DNA of 64,000 nt from Fimbriimonadaceae bacterium. GTDB lineage: Bacteria; Armatimonadota; Fimbriimonadia; Fimbriimonadales; Fimbriimonadaceae. The stretch covers positions 2,140,605 through 2,204,604 of the forward strand of contig JAHBTE010000001.1 in NCBI GenBank assembly GCA_019638675.1. Direction: 5' to 3'. This document shows, piece after piece, positions 34,198-42,578 of this stretch (its first letter is position 1; each line of letters starts with the position of its first letter). Both the position numbers and the translations under genes were made by a program. A model generated the notes under the pieces. That model did not search any database and was not told where the DNA came from. It saw only the letters and a program-made list of their open reading frames with translations.

Positions 34198-34325
34198 TTA
34201 CCGCTCCTGGCCCTGCGATATGAATACCGACCCAACATCTTAGGCTCGGCATACAAATTGGTCAACTTTTCGGTACCCTGAAAGTATATCAGCGGGCAGG
34301 TTCCCGCAAGCTCCGGAAAACAAAC

Positions 34326-35468
34326 ATGAACCAAGTGCACATCTTCGATACAACCCTCCGCGATGGTGAACAAAGCCCCGGTGTGCGCCTGAACATGGAT
34401 CAGAAACTGCAGATCGGGCGCGCTCTGGTTGACCTAGGCGTGAATATTATCGAGGCGGGTTTCCCGATCTCGTCGCCTGGCGATTTTGAAAGTGTCCACA
34501 CCCTTGCAACCGAGCTCAAAGGAGTAACTATTTGCGGCTTAACCCGTGCGGTCACCAAAGATATTGAATGTGCGGCGGAAGCCCTCAAACCAGCAGAACG
34601 ACGACGCATCCACACTGGGCTTGGGGTGAGCGAAAACCACTTGGTCAACAAACTTCGCATGACTGAAGACCAAGCGCTCGAAAAAGGGGTCGCGGCAGTC
34701 AAACTGGCAAGGCAGTTCACTGACGATGTCGAATACTTCATGGAAGACTCTGGTCGGGCGAAAAAGGAATACCTCTACCGAGTTGTTGAAGCAGTAATTA
34801 GTGCAGGTGCGACGGTTATTAACGTTCCGGACACCACTGGCTACACCACCCCAGATGAATATCAACAGTTGTTCGCCGACCTCATCAGCAACGTTCCCAA
34901 CAGCGATAAAGCCGTTTTTAGTTGCCACTGCCACAACGACCTTGGTATGGCGACTGCTAACACTCTGGGTGGCGTGATTGGTGGTGCACGACAAGTCGAA
35001 GTCACGGTTAACGGCATTGGAGAACGAGCAGGCAATACTTCCCTCGAAGAAGTTGTGATGGCCCTGCACATCCGCGAAGATAAATTCGGTCTGGAAACCT
35101 CGATCGACACGAAAAAGCTACTGGCGATTTCTAAAATGGTGAGCGAACTCACCGGGATGCTTGTCCAACGCAACAAAGCCGTGGTTGGGGCCAACGCTTA
35201 CGCCCACAGCAGCGGCATCCACCAAGATGGCGTTCTCAAAGAACGCAGTACTTACGAAATCATTGATCCATCCCTAGTTGGGGCAGAAAAAAGCGAAATT
35301 ATCCTCACAGCGAGATCAGGTCGGCATGGGTTGAAGCATAGGCTAAGCGAACTCGGCTTCAGCTTCCCTGCCGAGCGGTTCGAAGAGCTATACACTTACT
35401 TCCTGGAAATGGCAGATACCCGTACGGAAGTCGGCGATGGTGATTTGTACGAGTTGGTCAAGAAGTAG
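34326..35468 (+). CDS. leuA: 2-Isopropylmalate synthase lacking the regulatory domain
   Basis: The 380-residue protein has the catalytic TIM barrel of LeuA. It contains DTTLRDGEQSPGV (Arg12, metal Asp13), GFPISSPGDFESV, and the metal histidines in HCHNDLGMA (His201 and His203). NGIGERAGNTS and HSSGIHQDGVLK, typical of isopropylmalate synthase, also appear. It condenses acetyl-CoA with 2-oxoisovalerate in leucine synthesis. Usual LeuA has 500 or more residues, and this one ends at the linker (ADTRTEVGDGDLYELVKK). The C-terminal leucine-binding dimer domain is therefore absent. It is not NifV, as GFPISSPGDFE is LeuA-type. The leader of about 140 bp contains a short GCGGG/CCCGC hairpin. Confidence 0.88.
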   Translation: MNQVHIFDTTLRDGEQSPGVRLNMDQKLQIGRALVDLGVNIIEAGFPISSPGDFESVHTLATELKGVTICGLTRAVTKDIECAAEALKPAERRRIHTGLGVSENHLVNKLRMTEDQALEKGVAAVKLARQFTDDVEYFMEDSGRAKKEYLYRVVEAVISAGATVINVPDTTGYTTPDEYQQLFADLISNVPNSDKAVFSCHCHNDLGMATANTLGGVIGGARQVEVTVNGIGERAGNTSLEEVVMALHIREDKFGLETSIDTKKLLAISKMVSELTGMLVQRNKAVVGANAYAHSSGIHQDGVLKERSTYEIIDPSLVGAEKSEIILTARSGRHGLKHRLSELGFSFPAERFEELYTYFLEMADTRTEVGDGDLYELVKK

Positions 35469-35526
35469 CAATCAATCTTTCGACTTGCTTGAAACCGACA
35501 TTTCGCATAGATCGAAAGCTTAGTAA

Positions 35527-36021
35527 GTGAACAACCAGGATAGTGTGATGCTGAAAGTATTGAGGTCGCAAGGGTGTATGACTGTCGCGCCGATTCTGCT
35601 CATCATCACGGTGATTGCAATCCCTATATTCGCCTACAAGGTTTTTGTTGATGTAATGGCTCCACCTCCAAACTCTCGACACTTTACATATTTCGAAACT
35701 CAGATTGCCGCCGATGGCCTTCCGATAGAGGCTGAAAGTTTAATTGCATGTGAATTAGATCGCCCGAGCTATGTAGGCGAAGGAAAGTTGACCAAATCTT
35801 GGGCAGATATCTTAGCTAGTGCACCAAATAAGAATGCTGGTCAATCCACGATTGTTGTCAGAACAAAAGAAGGAGATTTCGCTAGAGTCAGATTATTAGT
35901 GGGAGATCGGGTTCGTGTGCTCACCGGATCTCATTTGGAGTACTCCGAAGTTAATACTTTATTTGACGAAGAGTTTGAGACTGGAAAAGGAAAACACCCG
36001 CCATTCAAAAAACCGGAATAA
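35527..36021 (+). CDS. Single-span membrane protein, unknown
   Basis: The protein has 164 residues from GTG 35527. It has a polar head of about 17 residues, one membrane helix (APILLIITVIAIPIFAYKVF) and an outer part of about 120 residues with strands and an acidic end. ATG 35548 is an alternative start. No family or motif was recognised. It ends exactly where the convergent 924-residue gene ends (stops adjacent). Confidence 0.6.
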   Translation: MNNQDSVMLKVLRSQGCMTVAPILLIITVIAIPIFAYKVFVDVMAPPPNSRHFTYFETQIAADGLPIEAESLIACELDRPSYVGEGKLTKSWADILASAPNKNAGQSTIVVRTKEGDFARVRLLVGDRVRVLTGSHLEYSEVNTLFDEEFETGKGKHPPFKKPE

Positions 36022-38796
36022 CTACACGCCTAATCCCTGCAGAGCGACTTCTAGCTCGCCGTCGTTAGTAGTCACGATTAACTTGGAAACCCGCTCACCT
36101 GCCTGTTGCGGAGTAAACGTGATGTGAATCCGCCCGTTTGGCCACACATCTCCTGGCTCGACTTGGTCGGGAGTGCCTGATTCAAAATGCTCGCCAGGCA
36201 TTGCAAATGAAAACTCATTGCTATTCCCGCTAATCTGAACATCCGTCACAAGAAGCGCGCTGTAGCCAATAGAAGCAACTAACCCGTACCTGGTTCTGGA
36301 TTGACCTATTGCCAAGCTGCCGAAATCAATCCTTTCTGGAAGCACGATTCCATCAGCTTGTGAAGGCGCAACTTGGGCCGAAACCTCTATTTGTACCACT
36401 GGATGCAGACGGTCGTTGGTAGTGAGTTCGAGAATCGCCGACCTTGTTCCACCACCGCTCGGCAAGCAGGCTCCGCCGATAAGCAGAGTTTCCCCTTGCC
36501 TGAGTGCAACATTCCGGTTTGCAATATCAAGTATGTGGAAAGTCAAGCCATTTGTGCGCAGGTTTTCAAAGAACGATGACTGCCTATACGGCCCGCTTGG
36601 CATTGTGCCAACGACTAACGAAAAGTCTTGCGCGTTACTTCCAATCAGCCTTGCTCCAGTGATGCGCAATGCGCTTTGACCGTCGTTCACAAGGGCGCCA
36701 AATTGCTGAGGAGTTAGTGTCACGACATTCTGAACCGTGTTGCCAAACTCTATGTTTTGAGTTCGAATCCGATTGGTTAGCGTTTCAGTCACACGCTTAG
36801 AAAGCCCGATCACTTGCGGGAATGCGGACCAGAAGTGCAGATCATCTTCGGAATCGCTCTCTTTTTCCGTGGCTATTCCACCAGCCATCTTGAACTGCAT
36901 CTTTTGACCGTCATAAAGGCTTCCAATCAACTCGGCACTCAGCTGGCGAATTTTCCCTTCCGGGCTTGAACTGATTGCTCCTATGGAAACAAATGCCATA
37001 TCGGCGGCAACTGGAACAGCAAAGTCCAGCGTCCTTCGGTTCTCATCAATGATCGTTTCGTAATCCTGTCCAACCCTGTTCCAAATGCGGGGTTGGGATT
37101 CAAACGTGATCAGCCTTCCACCTTGGGTGACATCAAAGAACGATTCTTCTGGCTCGGAGGTTGTGGCGGCTCTCAGTTCGAATTGAGAAAGGTTAATCAG
37201 CTTCCCTGGTTTGAGCGATGGTGAACCTAACACAAGGCCATGGGCTGACCTTGCCCCGCGTGGGTCGAGGGTGATATCTATTGGCCACTCAACTCTAGCG
37301 GTTCCATACGGATCGCGTCCCGACATCCTTGCCGCTTTGACATTCATAAAAATGTCGTCAATTTCCTCTTCGCTCGGTGAGATCGAAAGGTGGGTCAGCG
37401 TTCCGGCAATTGGACAGTCGGTGTTTTGCTGGCACGGATGAATACCGCTCAGGACAATGTCGCCCGATTGCGATTGGCTTTTCTGCCCAAAAACACCCGA
37501 TGTTTCTAAGTTCACGGTTCTATCGTTCCAGGCAACCAAACTGTAGTACAGTCTCATGCGCCACTTAGTTGCCTTGGTTGCATTCATCATGCCCCGCGCG
37601 ATGAGCGAGCCGTTAGCGGCACCGACACTCATGTTGAGGAGTTTCAGTTCTTGTGGGTCACCCACAAATTCTGCATGGAAGCCTCGTAGGGTCGCAAAAA
37701 CTTGGTTGCAATGAAACGGCAGGTTGATCTTTTTGGACGTGGTGCTTAATCCCCGACCAGATGAGTTCTCGATTTCAATAAAATCCTGCAAAACCGCAAC
37801 TGATGGGAACGGCTCATGCCAAACCCGTTGAATAATCTGCTCCGCCGTGATATACGGTTCTTCGCCCGTTTGGTCATCAGCATGATCTTTGTCGAATTCA
37901 AATTCAACGTAGGCTATCGAAGCATTGCGGTCGGTTACTCCCAACAGATTGTAGGAAGTGCCGTTTGGAATCTCCGTCCTGGTCGGTCGGCTACCCAACA
38001 AGATTCCGCCGCTTGCGGTTGCCAATATTCGACCATCAATATCGTAGGCGATCAATCGGCAGTTTGCGGCGGGAATAGTTTGGCCCTGCTGGCCGTTAAA
38101 TCCGAAACTAATCGCGACAGACCTTTGAGGTTCATCAAAAATGATAAAAGTGGATGGAAGCTTTGTGTTAGGATCTGGCTGTACGCCCTGCGGTCTCTGG
38201 TGAAGGACTACTTTCAAATTAGCGTTTGGTCGCCCTTCCCCGCGTTCGTTAGCTCCCTGCAAGCTCTTATCAATAACAACAAGCTGATAGTTCGGGTCAG
38301 ATGACCGCATCGTGAACTCAGCATCTGGCAACTGGTTGGCGTTGGAACCAGGGGCGACAGACTCCCAAGTCACGAATTTGCCGACGGCTGGACTAAATTC
38401 GCATGGAAAACGCTCAATATCCCGAATCGGGTCGGTGAGCAGTTCAACCTCTCCTCCCGGGGCGGTGACATCAAAATATGTTTTCCACCACAACAGGCGA
38501 TTGTTTGGCAGGTAATGTTCTTGCCCTGGCCCGAGGCCGCGGATGCTGGTTCCTACCCCGGGTGGCACTGCTCGGTGGGCAACAGGTTTTTTGCCTTCGA
38601 GTAAATCGAACAATTTGGCTTCTAGGTGGATGTTCGGCCTTCGTTTGAGTTCATCCGAAAGCCTAGGCGCTTTTTTAAACCATAGAGAAGTATTCGGCTG
38701 AGGTTCCTTTCCCTTCTTGCTTGTAGCGGGGGATTTTTCTGTATCTTTAGTATTGGATTGCGATGATTTTGGAGACTTAATTCTCGCCTTAGACAT
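36022..38796 (-). CDS. 924-residue protein with ASPM/Hydin-like C-terminal domains, unknown
   Basis: The protein has no signal peptide. A Lys/Ser-rich, disordered N-terminus (1-50) precedes a conserved-looking region with GLGPGQEHYLPNNRLLWWKTYFD. Then come long beta-rich stretches and two ASPM/SPD-2/Hydin-type beta-sandwiches near 665-815 (SNAQDFSLVVG, AILELTTNDRLHP) and 820-924 (IDFGSLAIGQSRTR, ITFTPQQAGERVS, KLIVTTNDGELEV). Such domains are common in exported or ciliary proteins, but this one lacks an export signal, which is odd. It may be a cytoplasmic scaffold or be exported by an unknown path. A CATACT box 6 nt upstream supports the start. Confidence 0.7.
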   Translation of the reverse strand: MSKARIKSPKSSQSNTKDTEKSPATSKKGKEPQPNTSLWFKKAPRLSDELKRRPNIHLEAKLFDLLEGKKPVAHRAVPPGVGTSIRGLGPGQEHYLPNNRLLWWKTYFDVTAPGGEVELLTDPIRDIERFPCEFSPAVGKFVTWESVAPGSNANQLPDAEFTMRSSDPNYQLVVIDKSLQGANERGEGRPNANLKVVLHQRPQGVQPDPNTKLPSTFIIFDEPQRSVAISFGFNGQQGQTIPAANCRLIAYDIDGRILATASGGILLGSRPTRTEIPNGTSYNLLGVTDRNASIAYVEFEFDKDHADDQTGEEPYITAEQIIQRVWHEPFPSVAVLQDFIEIENSSGRGLSTTSKKINLPFHCNQVFATLRGFHAEFVGDPQELKLLNMSVGAANGSLIARGMMNATKATKWRMRLYYSLVAWNDRTVNLETSGVFGQKSQSQSGDIVLSGIHPCQQNTDCPIAGTLTHLSISPSEEEIDDIFMNVKAARMSGRDPYGTARVEWPIDITLDPRGARSAHGLVLGSPSLKPGKLINLSQFELRAATTSEPEESFFDVTQGGRLITFESQPRIWNRVGQDYETIIDENRRTLDFAVPVAADMAFVSIGAISSSPEGKIRQLSAELIGSLYDGQKMQFKMAGGIATEKESDSEDDLHFWSAFPQVIGLSKRVTETLTNRIRTQNIEFGNTVQNVVTLTPQQFGALVNDGQSALRITGARLIGSNAQDFSLVVGTMPSGPYRQSSFFENLRTNGLTFHILDIANRNVALRQGETLLIGGACLPSGGGTRSAILELTTNDRLHPVVQIEVSAQVAPSQADGIVLPERIDFGSLAIGQSRTRYGLVASIGYSALLVTDVQISGNSNEFSFAMPGEHFESGTPDQVEPGDVWPNGRIHITFTPQQAGERVSKLIVTTNDGELEVALQGLGV

Positions 38797-38802
38797 TTGC
38801 CC

Positions 38803-38808
38803 AGTATG
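38803..38808 (-). promoter_or_regulatory. -10-like box CATACT for the 924-residue protein gene
   Basis: CATACT on the minus strand ends 6 nt before ATG 38796. It differs from TANNNT at the first base. Confidence 0.4.
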
Positions 38809-38875
38809 CCAAGAGGTCGGTTTAAATGGAAGTGGTTGTTAAAACATTTAATTTGGGAGTTGATTTGATAAATTG

Positions 38876-39349
38876 TCACTCTGGTGCGTCGGGGACGAAG
38901 ATCGTCCACCAATCGCTCGGGTCTTCGACGAGTTCGGAATCTACGGGTGAACTCAAAATCGCTTCCCAAGTAGATTCAAACTCGGCTTCGTCGCGGATGA
39001 TCCGGTCGTAACACTCGGTGTAGAACGGGGGCCACCGCTCCTGGGTCTTTTTGATGATCGCGCTTCCGGCTTGGCGTTTGGCTTTTTCGATCACGTCCGT
39101 GAGTTCGTATGGCGAGCCGTCGGGCGATTCGTTGACCGTGAAGATCATCTCAGTTTTTTCGGGCAATACGCACAGGATGTGGTAGTCGAACTTGCGCCTC
39201 TGCGCACGCATCAACCGCTGGAACAGCAGGTTCATCTCCGCGTCTTCCAGCGGGCGCTTATGGCGGAAGGTGGCGTAATACTGGACTCCATCCGCCCGCC
39301 AGTGCGGCAAGCGTCCTCGCCAGATCGAGAAGTTCTGCCACTTAGCCAA
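38876..39349 (-). CDS. RAYT-like (IS200/REP-associated) transposase family protein without HUH histidines
   Basis: The 157-residue protein aligns by eye with REP-associated tyrosine transposases. It has YYATFRHKRPL at the start, the helix-turn around LMRAQRRKFDYHILCVLPE, and CYDRIIRDEAEF with the C-terminal EDPSDWW. In active members the strand reads PxHVHLL. Here it is PEKTEMIF, so both HUH histidines are replaced (Lys65, Glu67). The Tyr114 in CYDRIIRDE is retained. It should not cut DNA by the standard mechanism, so a domesticated binding protein is possible. The start is TTG. REP-like palindromes lie 32 bp upstream and around nrdB. Confidence 0.75.
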   Translation of the reverse strand: MAKWQNFSIWRGRLPHWRADGVQYYATFRHKRPLEDAEMNLLFQRLMRAQRRKFDYHILCVLPEKTEMIFTVNESPDGSPYELTDVIEKAKRQAGSAIIKKTQERWPPFYTECYDRIIRDEAEFESTWEAILSSPVDSELVEDPSDWWTIFVPDAPE

Positions 39350-39381
39350 ACTTATTTTTCCAAGAATATTTTAGCAAGTCA

Positions 39382-39418
39382 ACCCCTCCCTTCATCCCTC
39401 CCCAGGCTTGGGGAGGGA
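39382..39418 (+). repeat. REP-like palindrome copy 1
   Basis: The element is ACCCCTCCC, a 5 nt spacer, then a 9 bp stem CCCTCCCCA / TGGGGAGGG (39396-39404, 39409-39417) with loop GGCT. It lies 32 bp upstream of the RAYT-like gene and just after the nrdB stop. Three more copies are at 40789-40973. Confidence 0.7.
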
Positions 39419-39426
39419 AACTAAAT

Positions 39427-40515
39427 TTACAACTCGTCGTCATCAACTGCGTTCAAAGCCGATGACTTTTGATATTCCGTCACCCGGCCTTCAAAGAAGT
39501 TCTTTTCCTTCTTAATGTCCATCATTTCGGCGAGCCAAGGCAGAGGGTTGGCGATGCCAGGGTTCATGGCGGGCAGACCACAGCCTTCGAGCCGGCGATC
39601 AGCGATGTAATCGATGTACTGCATGAACTCTTCGGCGCTCAGTCCGACTGCGGCAACCGGAAGGCAGTCGCGGATGAATTCTTTTTCGAGGTTCACCGCT
39701 TCCTTCATCGTGTTCACCAGTTCCAGTTTGAATTCGCTCGTCCAGATATCGGGGTTCTCATCCACGAGTTCCATGAGCAGTTGGCGGAACAGTTCGATGT
39801 GATTGCTTTCGTCGCGCAAGGTGTAGCTGAACATCTGCCCGATGCCCGGGAACTTGCCCTGGCGGTACAGGCTGAGAACCATGCCGAATAGGCCGTAGAA
39901 CTGGGTGCCTTCCATGCACTGGCCGAACATAAAGATGTTGCGAGCGAGCAACTGCTTGTTTTCGGTTTTGGTAAGGTCAATATCGCGCCGCATGCTCTGG
40001 CTGATGCGGGTGACGAATTCGTTTTTGCGCTTGATGGTGGGAACATCTTCGAACATCGCTTCGCATTCGTGCGGATTAATGCCTAGGCTGGAAATCATGT
40101 AAAGCAGGCTGTCGGCGTGGATATTTTCTTCGTGTGCGTGGCGTCCAAGCACCAATTTGAGTTCGCTGGCGGTCACGTTTTCGCGAACAACGTGCAAGAT
40201 GTTGTCGCCGACGATTCCCTCCGCCGCGCTGAAGTAGCCAATCGCCATGCGGATGACCCAGCGGTCAACGTCGCTGAGGTCGTTATCGCTACGCCACTGT
40301 TCGATGTCGCGCTGCATAGGGATGTCTTCTGGCTCCCAGTGGTTGGCCTTCATCGTCCGGTAAAGCGTGTACGCCCAGGTGTATTTGAGCGGCAGAAGGT
40401 TGAACGTCATGGTTTCGCGACCGTTGATGACGGACTTTGCGACTTGCGCGGCTTCTGCTTTTTCTCGGTCGAGGGTGAACGACCTTTCGCCTACTTTAAT
40501 TTGAATCGTATCCAT
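39427..40515 (-). CDS. nrdB: Ribonucleotide reductase beta subunit, tyrosine-less (class Ic-like)
   Basis: The 362-residue protein is a class I R2. Its six metal ligands are visible: Glu99 (SAAEGIVGDN), Glu130 and His133 (EENIHADS), Glu202 (CMEGTQF), and Glu236 and His239 (RDESNHIE). Their spacing matches the chlamydial enzyme as I recall it. The position of the radical tyrosine, four residues after His133, is Leu137. A glutamate rather than aspartate is the first ligand, as in class Ic. This predicts a Mn/Fe-type cofactor rather than a tyrosyl radical. nrdA is not in the window. The gene is bracketed by REP-like palindromes. Confidence 0.93.
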   Translation of the reverse strand: MDTIQIKVGERSFTLDREKAEAAQVAKSVINGRETMTFNLLPLKYTWAYTLYRTMKANHWEPEDIPMQRDIEQWRSDNDLSDVDRWVIRMAIGYFSAAEGIVGDNILHVVRENVTASELKLVLGRHAHEENIHADSLLYMISSLGINPHECEAMFEDVPTIKRKNEFVTRISQSMRRDIDLTKTENKQLLARNIFMFGQCMEGTQFYGLFGMVLSLYRQGKFPGIGQMFSYTLRDESNHIELFRQLLMELVDENPDIWTSEFKLELVNTMKEAVNLEKEFIRDCLPVAAVGLSAEEFMQYIDYIADRRLEGCGLPAMNPGIANPLPWLAEMMDIKKEKNFFEGRVTEYQKSSALNAVDDDEL

Positions 40516-40652
40516 TCGATGATTTCCCAGAGTGAACCTGTTTTGCGCCCCAGTAGACGCTTGTCTATATTACCCACTCGTTATCGCTGTATTTCTACAT
40601 GACTCCGACTATTGCTCTTGTATTCTTCCCGCTACAAGATGTGGGGTTGATA

Positions 40653-40674
40653 GCATGTTCAGGTTACAACATGC
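40653..40674. promoter_or_regulatory. 7 bp inverted repeat upstream of nrdB
   Basis: GCATGTT (40653-40659) and AACATGC (40668-40674) are perfect arms around 8 nt, 138 bp before the nrdB start. It does not match the NrdR box consensus well, so another regulator or a structural role is possible. Confidence 0.3.
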
Positions 40675-40788
40675 GGAGTTCCAGACGAGCCGAAATCGCC
40701 GTTTGATTCTTGCTTTTTGCGGGATGATTCTCACCGCTTTTCCACCCGGTAAAAGTAACAGGGTAATGAATGTTTGAGGAGGAATATT

Positions 40789-40824
40789 AACCCCTCCCAA
40801 CCCTCCCCAGTATTGGGGAGGGAA
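40789..40824 (+). repeat. REP-like palindrome copy 2
   Basis: AACCCCTCCCAA is followed by the stem CCCTCCCCA / TGGGGAGGG (40801-40809, 40814-40822) with loop GTAT. It has the same layout as copy 1. Confidence 0.7.
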
Positions 40825-40873
40825 TCCAGTGTCAAAGCTGCCTCATTTTTTGAAAAGTTTAGGTACAGCAATT

Positions 40874-40911
40874 TCTCCTCCCAAGTTTGGGAGGAGATCA
40901 AGAGGAGGGTT
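40874..40911 (-). repeat. REP-like palindrome copy 3, reverse orientation
   Basis: An 11 bp stem (40874-40884, 40887-40897) is followed by AGGAGGGTT, which is the AACCCTCCT head on the other strand. It therefore faces copies 2 and 4, as in paired REP elements. Confidence 0.65.
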
Positions 40912-40936
40912 GTTTAAGGAGAAGTATTTTAGGATT

Positions 40937-40973
40937 AACCCCACCCTGCCCTCCCCAAACTATTGGGGAGGGA
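40937..40973 (+). repeat. REP-like palindrome copy 4
   Basis: AACCCCACCCTG is followed by the stem CCCTCCCCAA / TTGGGGAGGG (40949-40958, 40963-40972) with loop ACTA. It ends 53 bp downstream of the glnA stop. Confidence 0.7.
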
Positions 40974-41025
40974 GTCTATAAGCAGAGGTCTCGGGTGGCA
41001 CTGGTTTTAACCAGTGGGTTGTAGT

Positions 41026-42435
41026 TTAGCAGTCGTTATAGAGATAGAACTCCATGGGGTGGGGCCGCAGAGCCACCGCTTCGACTTCATGCACTCGTTT
41101 GAATGCGATGTAGGATTCGATGAGATCTTCGGTGAACACGTCGCCTCGGGTGAGGAATTCGTGATCTTCTTCCAACGCCGTGAGAACATCTGCAAGTGAA
41201 GCCGGAGTTTGCGCGATATCTGCTTTTTCTTCCGGAGCCAATTCGTAGAGATCCTTGTCAACTGGTGCAGGTGGCTCGATCTTGTTTTGGATACCATCCA
41301 AACCAGCGAGCATCATCGCGGTGAACGCAAGATACGGGTTCGCGGTTGGGTCGGGGATTCGGAACTCCACTCGCTTTGCCTTGGGTGAGTTGCCAACCAT
41401 CGGGATTCGGATACAAGCGGATCGGTTTCGTGCGGAATATACAAGGTTGATCGGAGCTTCGTAGCCTGGAACCAATCGCCGGTAGCTGTTGGTGGAAGGG
41501 TTGGTGAATGCCAGCAGAGCCGGAGCGTGCTTGAGCAAACCACCGATGTAGTAGCGCGCGGTGTCGCTTAACCCGGCATAACCTGCATCATCGTAGAACA
41601 GGTTCTCGCCGTTCTTCCAAAGAGATTGGTGAACGTGCATCCCGCTTCCGTTGTCACCGAAGACAGGCTTTGGCATGAATGTCGCGGCGCATCCGTACTG
41701 GGCGGCAACGTTCTTGATGACGTACTTGTACTTTTGCATTTTGTCGGCCATGCGTAGAAGCTCGTCGTAGCGGACATCAATTTCGCACTGACCTGCGGCA
41801 CCAACTTCGTGGTGATGGATTTCGACGGTGATCCCTACATCTTCCAAAGCGAGGCACATGTTCGCGCGCATATCGTTGAGGCGGTCAGCTGGTGCGGTTG
41901 GGAAGTATCCGCCCTTGACCCGGTGGCTGTAACCAGTGGCATCCTCTGCCCCACTGTTCCACCAAGCTTCCAAGCTATCGATTTCGTAAAACGACTTATT
42001 TGGAGTAACCGAGAACGACATTTTGTCGAAAACAAAGAACTCTGCTTCTGGCCCGAAGTAGGCGATGTCAGCAATTCCGGTGGATTTTAGATATTCCAGG
42101 CCTTTGCGAGCAACGTAGCGAGGGTCACGGGAATAAGGTTCGCGGGTAATTGGATCTTCGATGTCGCAAATAACAATCGCGGTCGGGTGCTCGGTAAAGG
42201 GATCCATGAACACGCTTTCTGGATCGGGACGAAGCAACATATCCGATTCATTGATGGATTTGAACCCCCGAATACTTGAACCATCAAATGGAAGGCCGTC
42301 TTCAAATGCATCTAGGTCAAACATTTGAGATGGAACTGTGAAGTGATGCCACATACCAAACGGATCTGTAAATCTGATATCGACGAATTTAGCCTTGTTC
42401 TTGTGAATTAAATCGAGTGCTTCGGTTCCCGTCAT
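41026..42435 (-). CDS. glnA: Glutamine synthetase, type I
   Basis: The 469-residue protein is a GSI enzyme. The beta-grasp start is followed by FDGSSIRGF, then [11 protein letters not shown], the catalytic core [11 protein letters not shown], and NRSACIRIP with [16 protein letters not shown] tyrosine in DLYELAPEE sits where the adenylylation site lies in the beta subgroup (NLYDLPPEE in enteric bacteria), so covalent control is possible. It makes glutamine from glutamate and ammonia. ATG 42435 is chosen, since [10 protein letters not shown] is the family start and the longer frame runs through a hairpin. A leader of about 105 nt and GGGGAA precede the ATG. Confidence 0.95.
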   Translation of the reverse strand: MTGTEALDLIHKNKAKFVDIRFTDPFGMWHHFTVPSQMFDLDAFEDGLPFDGSSIRGFKSINESDMLLRPDPESVFMDPFTEHPTAIVICDIEDPITREPYSRDPRYVARKGLEYLKSTGIADIAYFGPEAEFFVFDKMSFSVTPNKSFYEIDSLEAWWNSGAEDATGYSHRVKGGYFPTAPADRLNDMRANMCLALEDVGITVEIHHHEVGAAGQCEIDVRYDELLRMADKMQKYKYVIKNVAAQYGCAATFMPKPVFGDNGSGMHVHQSLWKNGENLFYDDAGYAGLSDTARYYIGGLLKHAPALLAFTNPSTNSYRRLVPGYEAPINLVYSARNRSACIRIPMVGNSPKAKRVEFRIPDPTANPYLAFTAMMLAGLDGIQNKIEPPAPVDKDLYELAPEEKADIAQTPASLADVLTALEEDHEFLTRGDVFTEDLIESYIAFKRVHEVEAVALRPHPMEFYLYNDC

Positions 42436-42476
42436 TTTATTTTCCCCAGAACGATTTTCACTAACTCTAAAGACAA

Positions 42477-42507
42477 GAGCCCCCGGGACACTACTCCCCA
42501 GGGGCTC
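42477..42507 (-). promoter_or_regulatory. Hairpin in the glnA leader (terminator or attenuator)
   Basis: GAGCCCC (42477-42483) pairs with GGGGCTC (42501-42507), and an inner GGG/CCC extends it past a bulge. On the minus strand it is followed by TTGTCTTT, not a strong T-run. It could end the antiporter transcript or regulate glnA. Confidence 0.5.
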
Positions 42508-42546
42508 CATTGCTGTCGTGTCAGCTTCATCGCTGTGATAACAGAA

Positions 42547-42576
42547 ATAATACCAGTAGGTGCCGGTGACTGTCTA
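42547..42576 (-). promoter_or_regulatory. Promoter of glnA
   Basis: On the minus strand TAGACA (42571-42576) and TATTAT (42547-42552) are 18 bp apart, close to the sigma-70 consensus. Transcription should start near 42540, giving a leader of about 105 nt that contains the hairpin. Confidence 0.45.
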
Positions 42577-42578
42577 AT

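Larger units (their letters stand above)
40516..41025. other. 510 bp without a gene upstream of nrdB
   Basis: This is the longest gene-free stretch. It holds the nrdB upstream region, a 7 bp inverted repeat (40653-40674), a shorter TAGAC/GTCTA repeat (40554-40567), and three REP-like palindromes (40789-40973). ORFs across it are short and look like noise. The nrdB promoter should be here, but no convincing -35/-10 pair was found. Confidence 0.6.

Noticed and set aside
34286-34320. GCGGG/CCCGC hairpin before leuA as an attenuator
   Set aside because: The stem is only 5 bp, and no leader peptide with leucine codons is seen.
34186-34325. T-box or leucine riboswitch before leuA
   Set aside because: No T-box core sequence was found in the leader.
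37816-38304. Plus-strand frame of 162 codons inside the 924-residue gene
   Set aside because: It overlaps a clear protein-coding gene and has no motif.
39714-40046. Ala/Ser-rich minus-strand frame within nrdB
   Set aside because: It is a frame-shifted shadow of the NrdB gene.
40516-41025. CRISPR array in the repeat-rich gap
   Set aside because: The repeats are palindromic, differ in orientation and spacing, and have no cas genes nearby.
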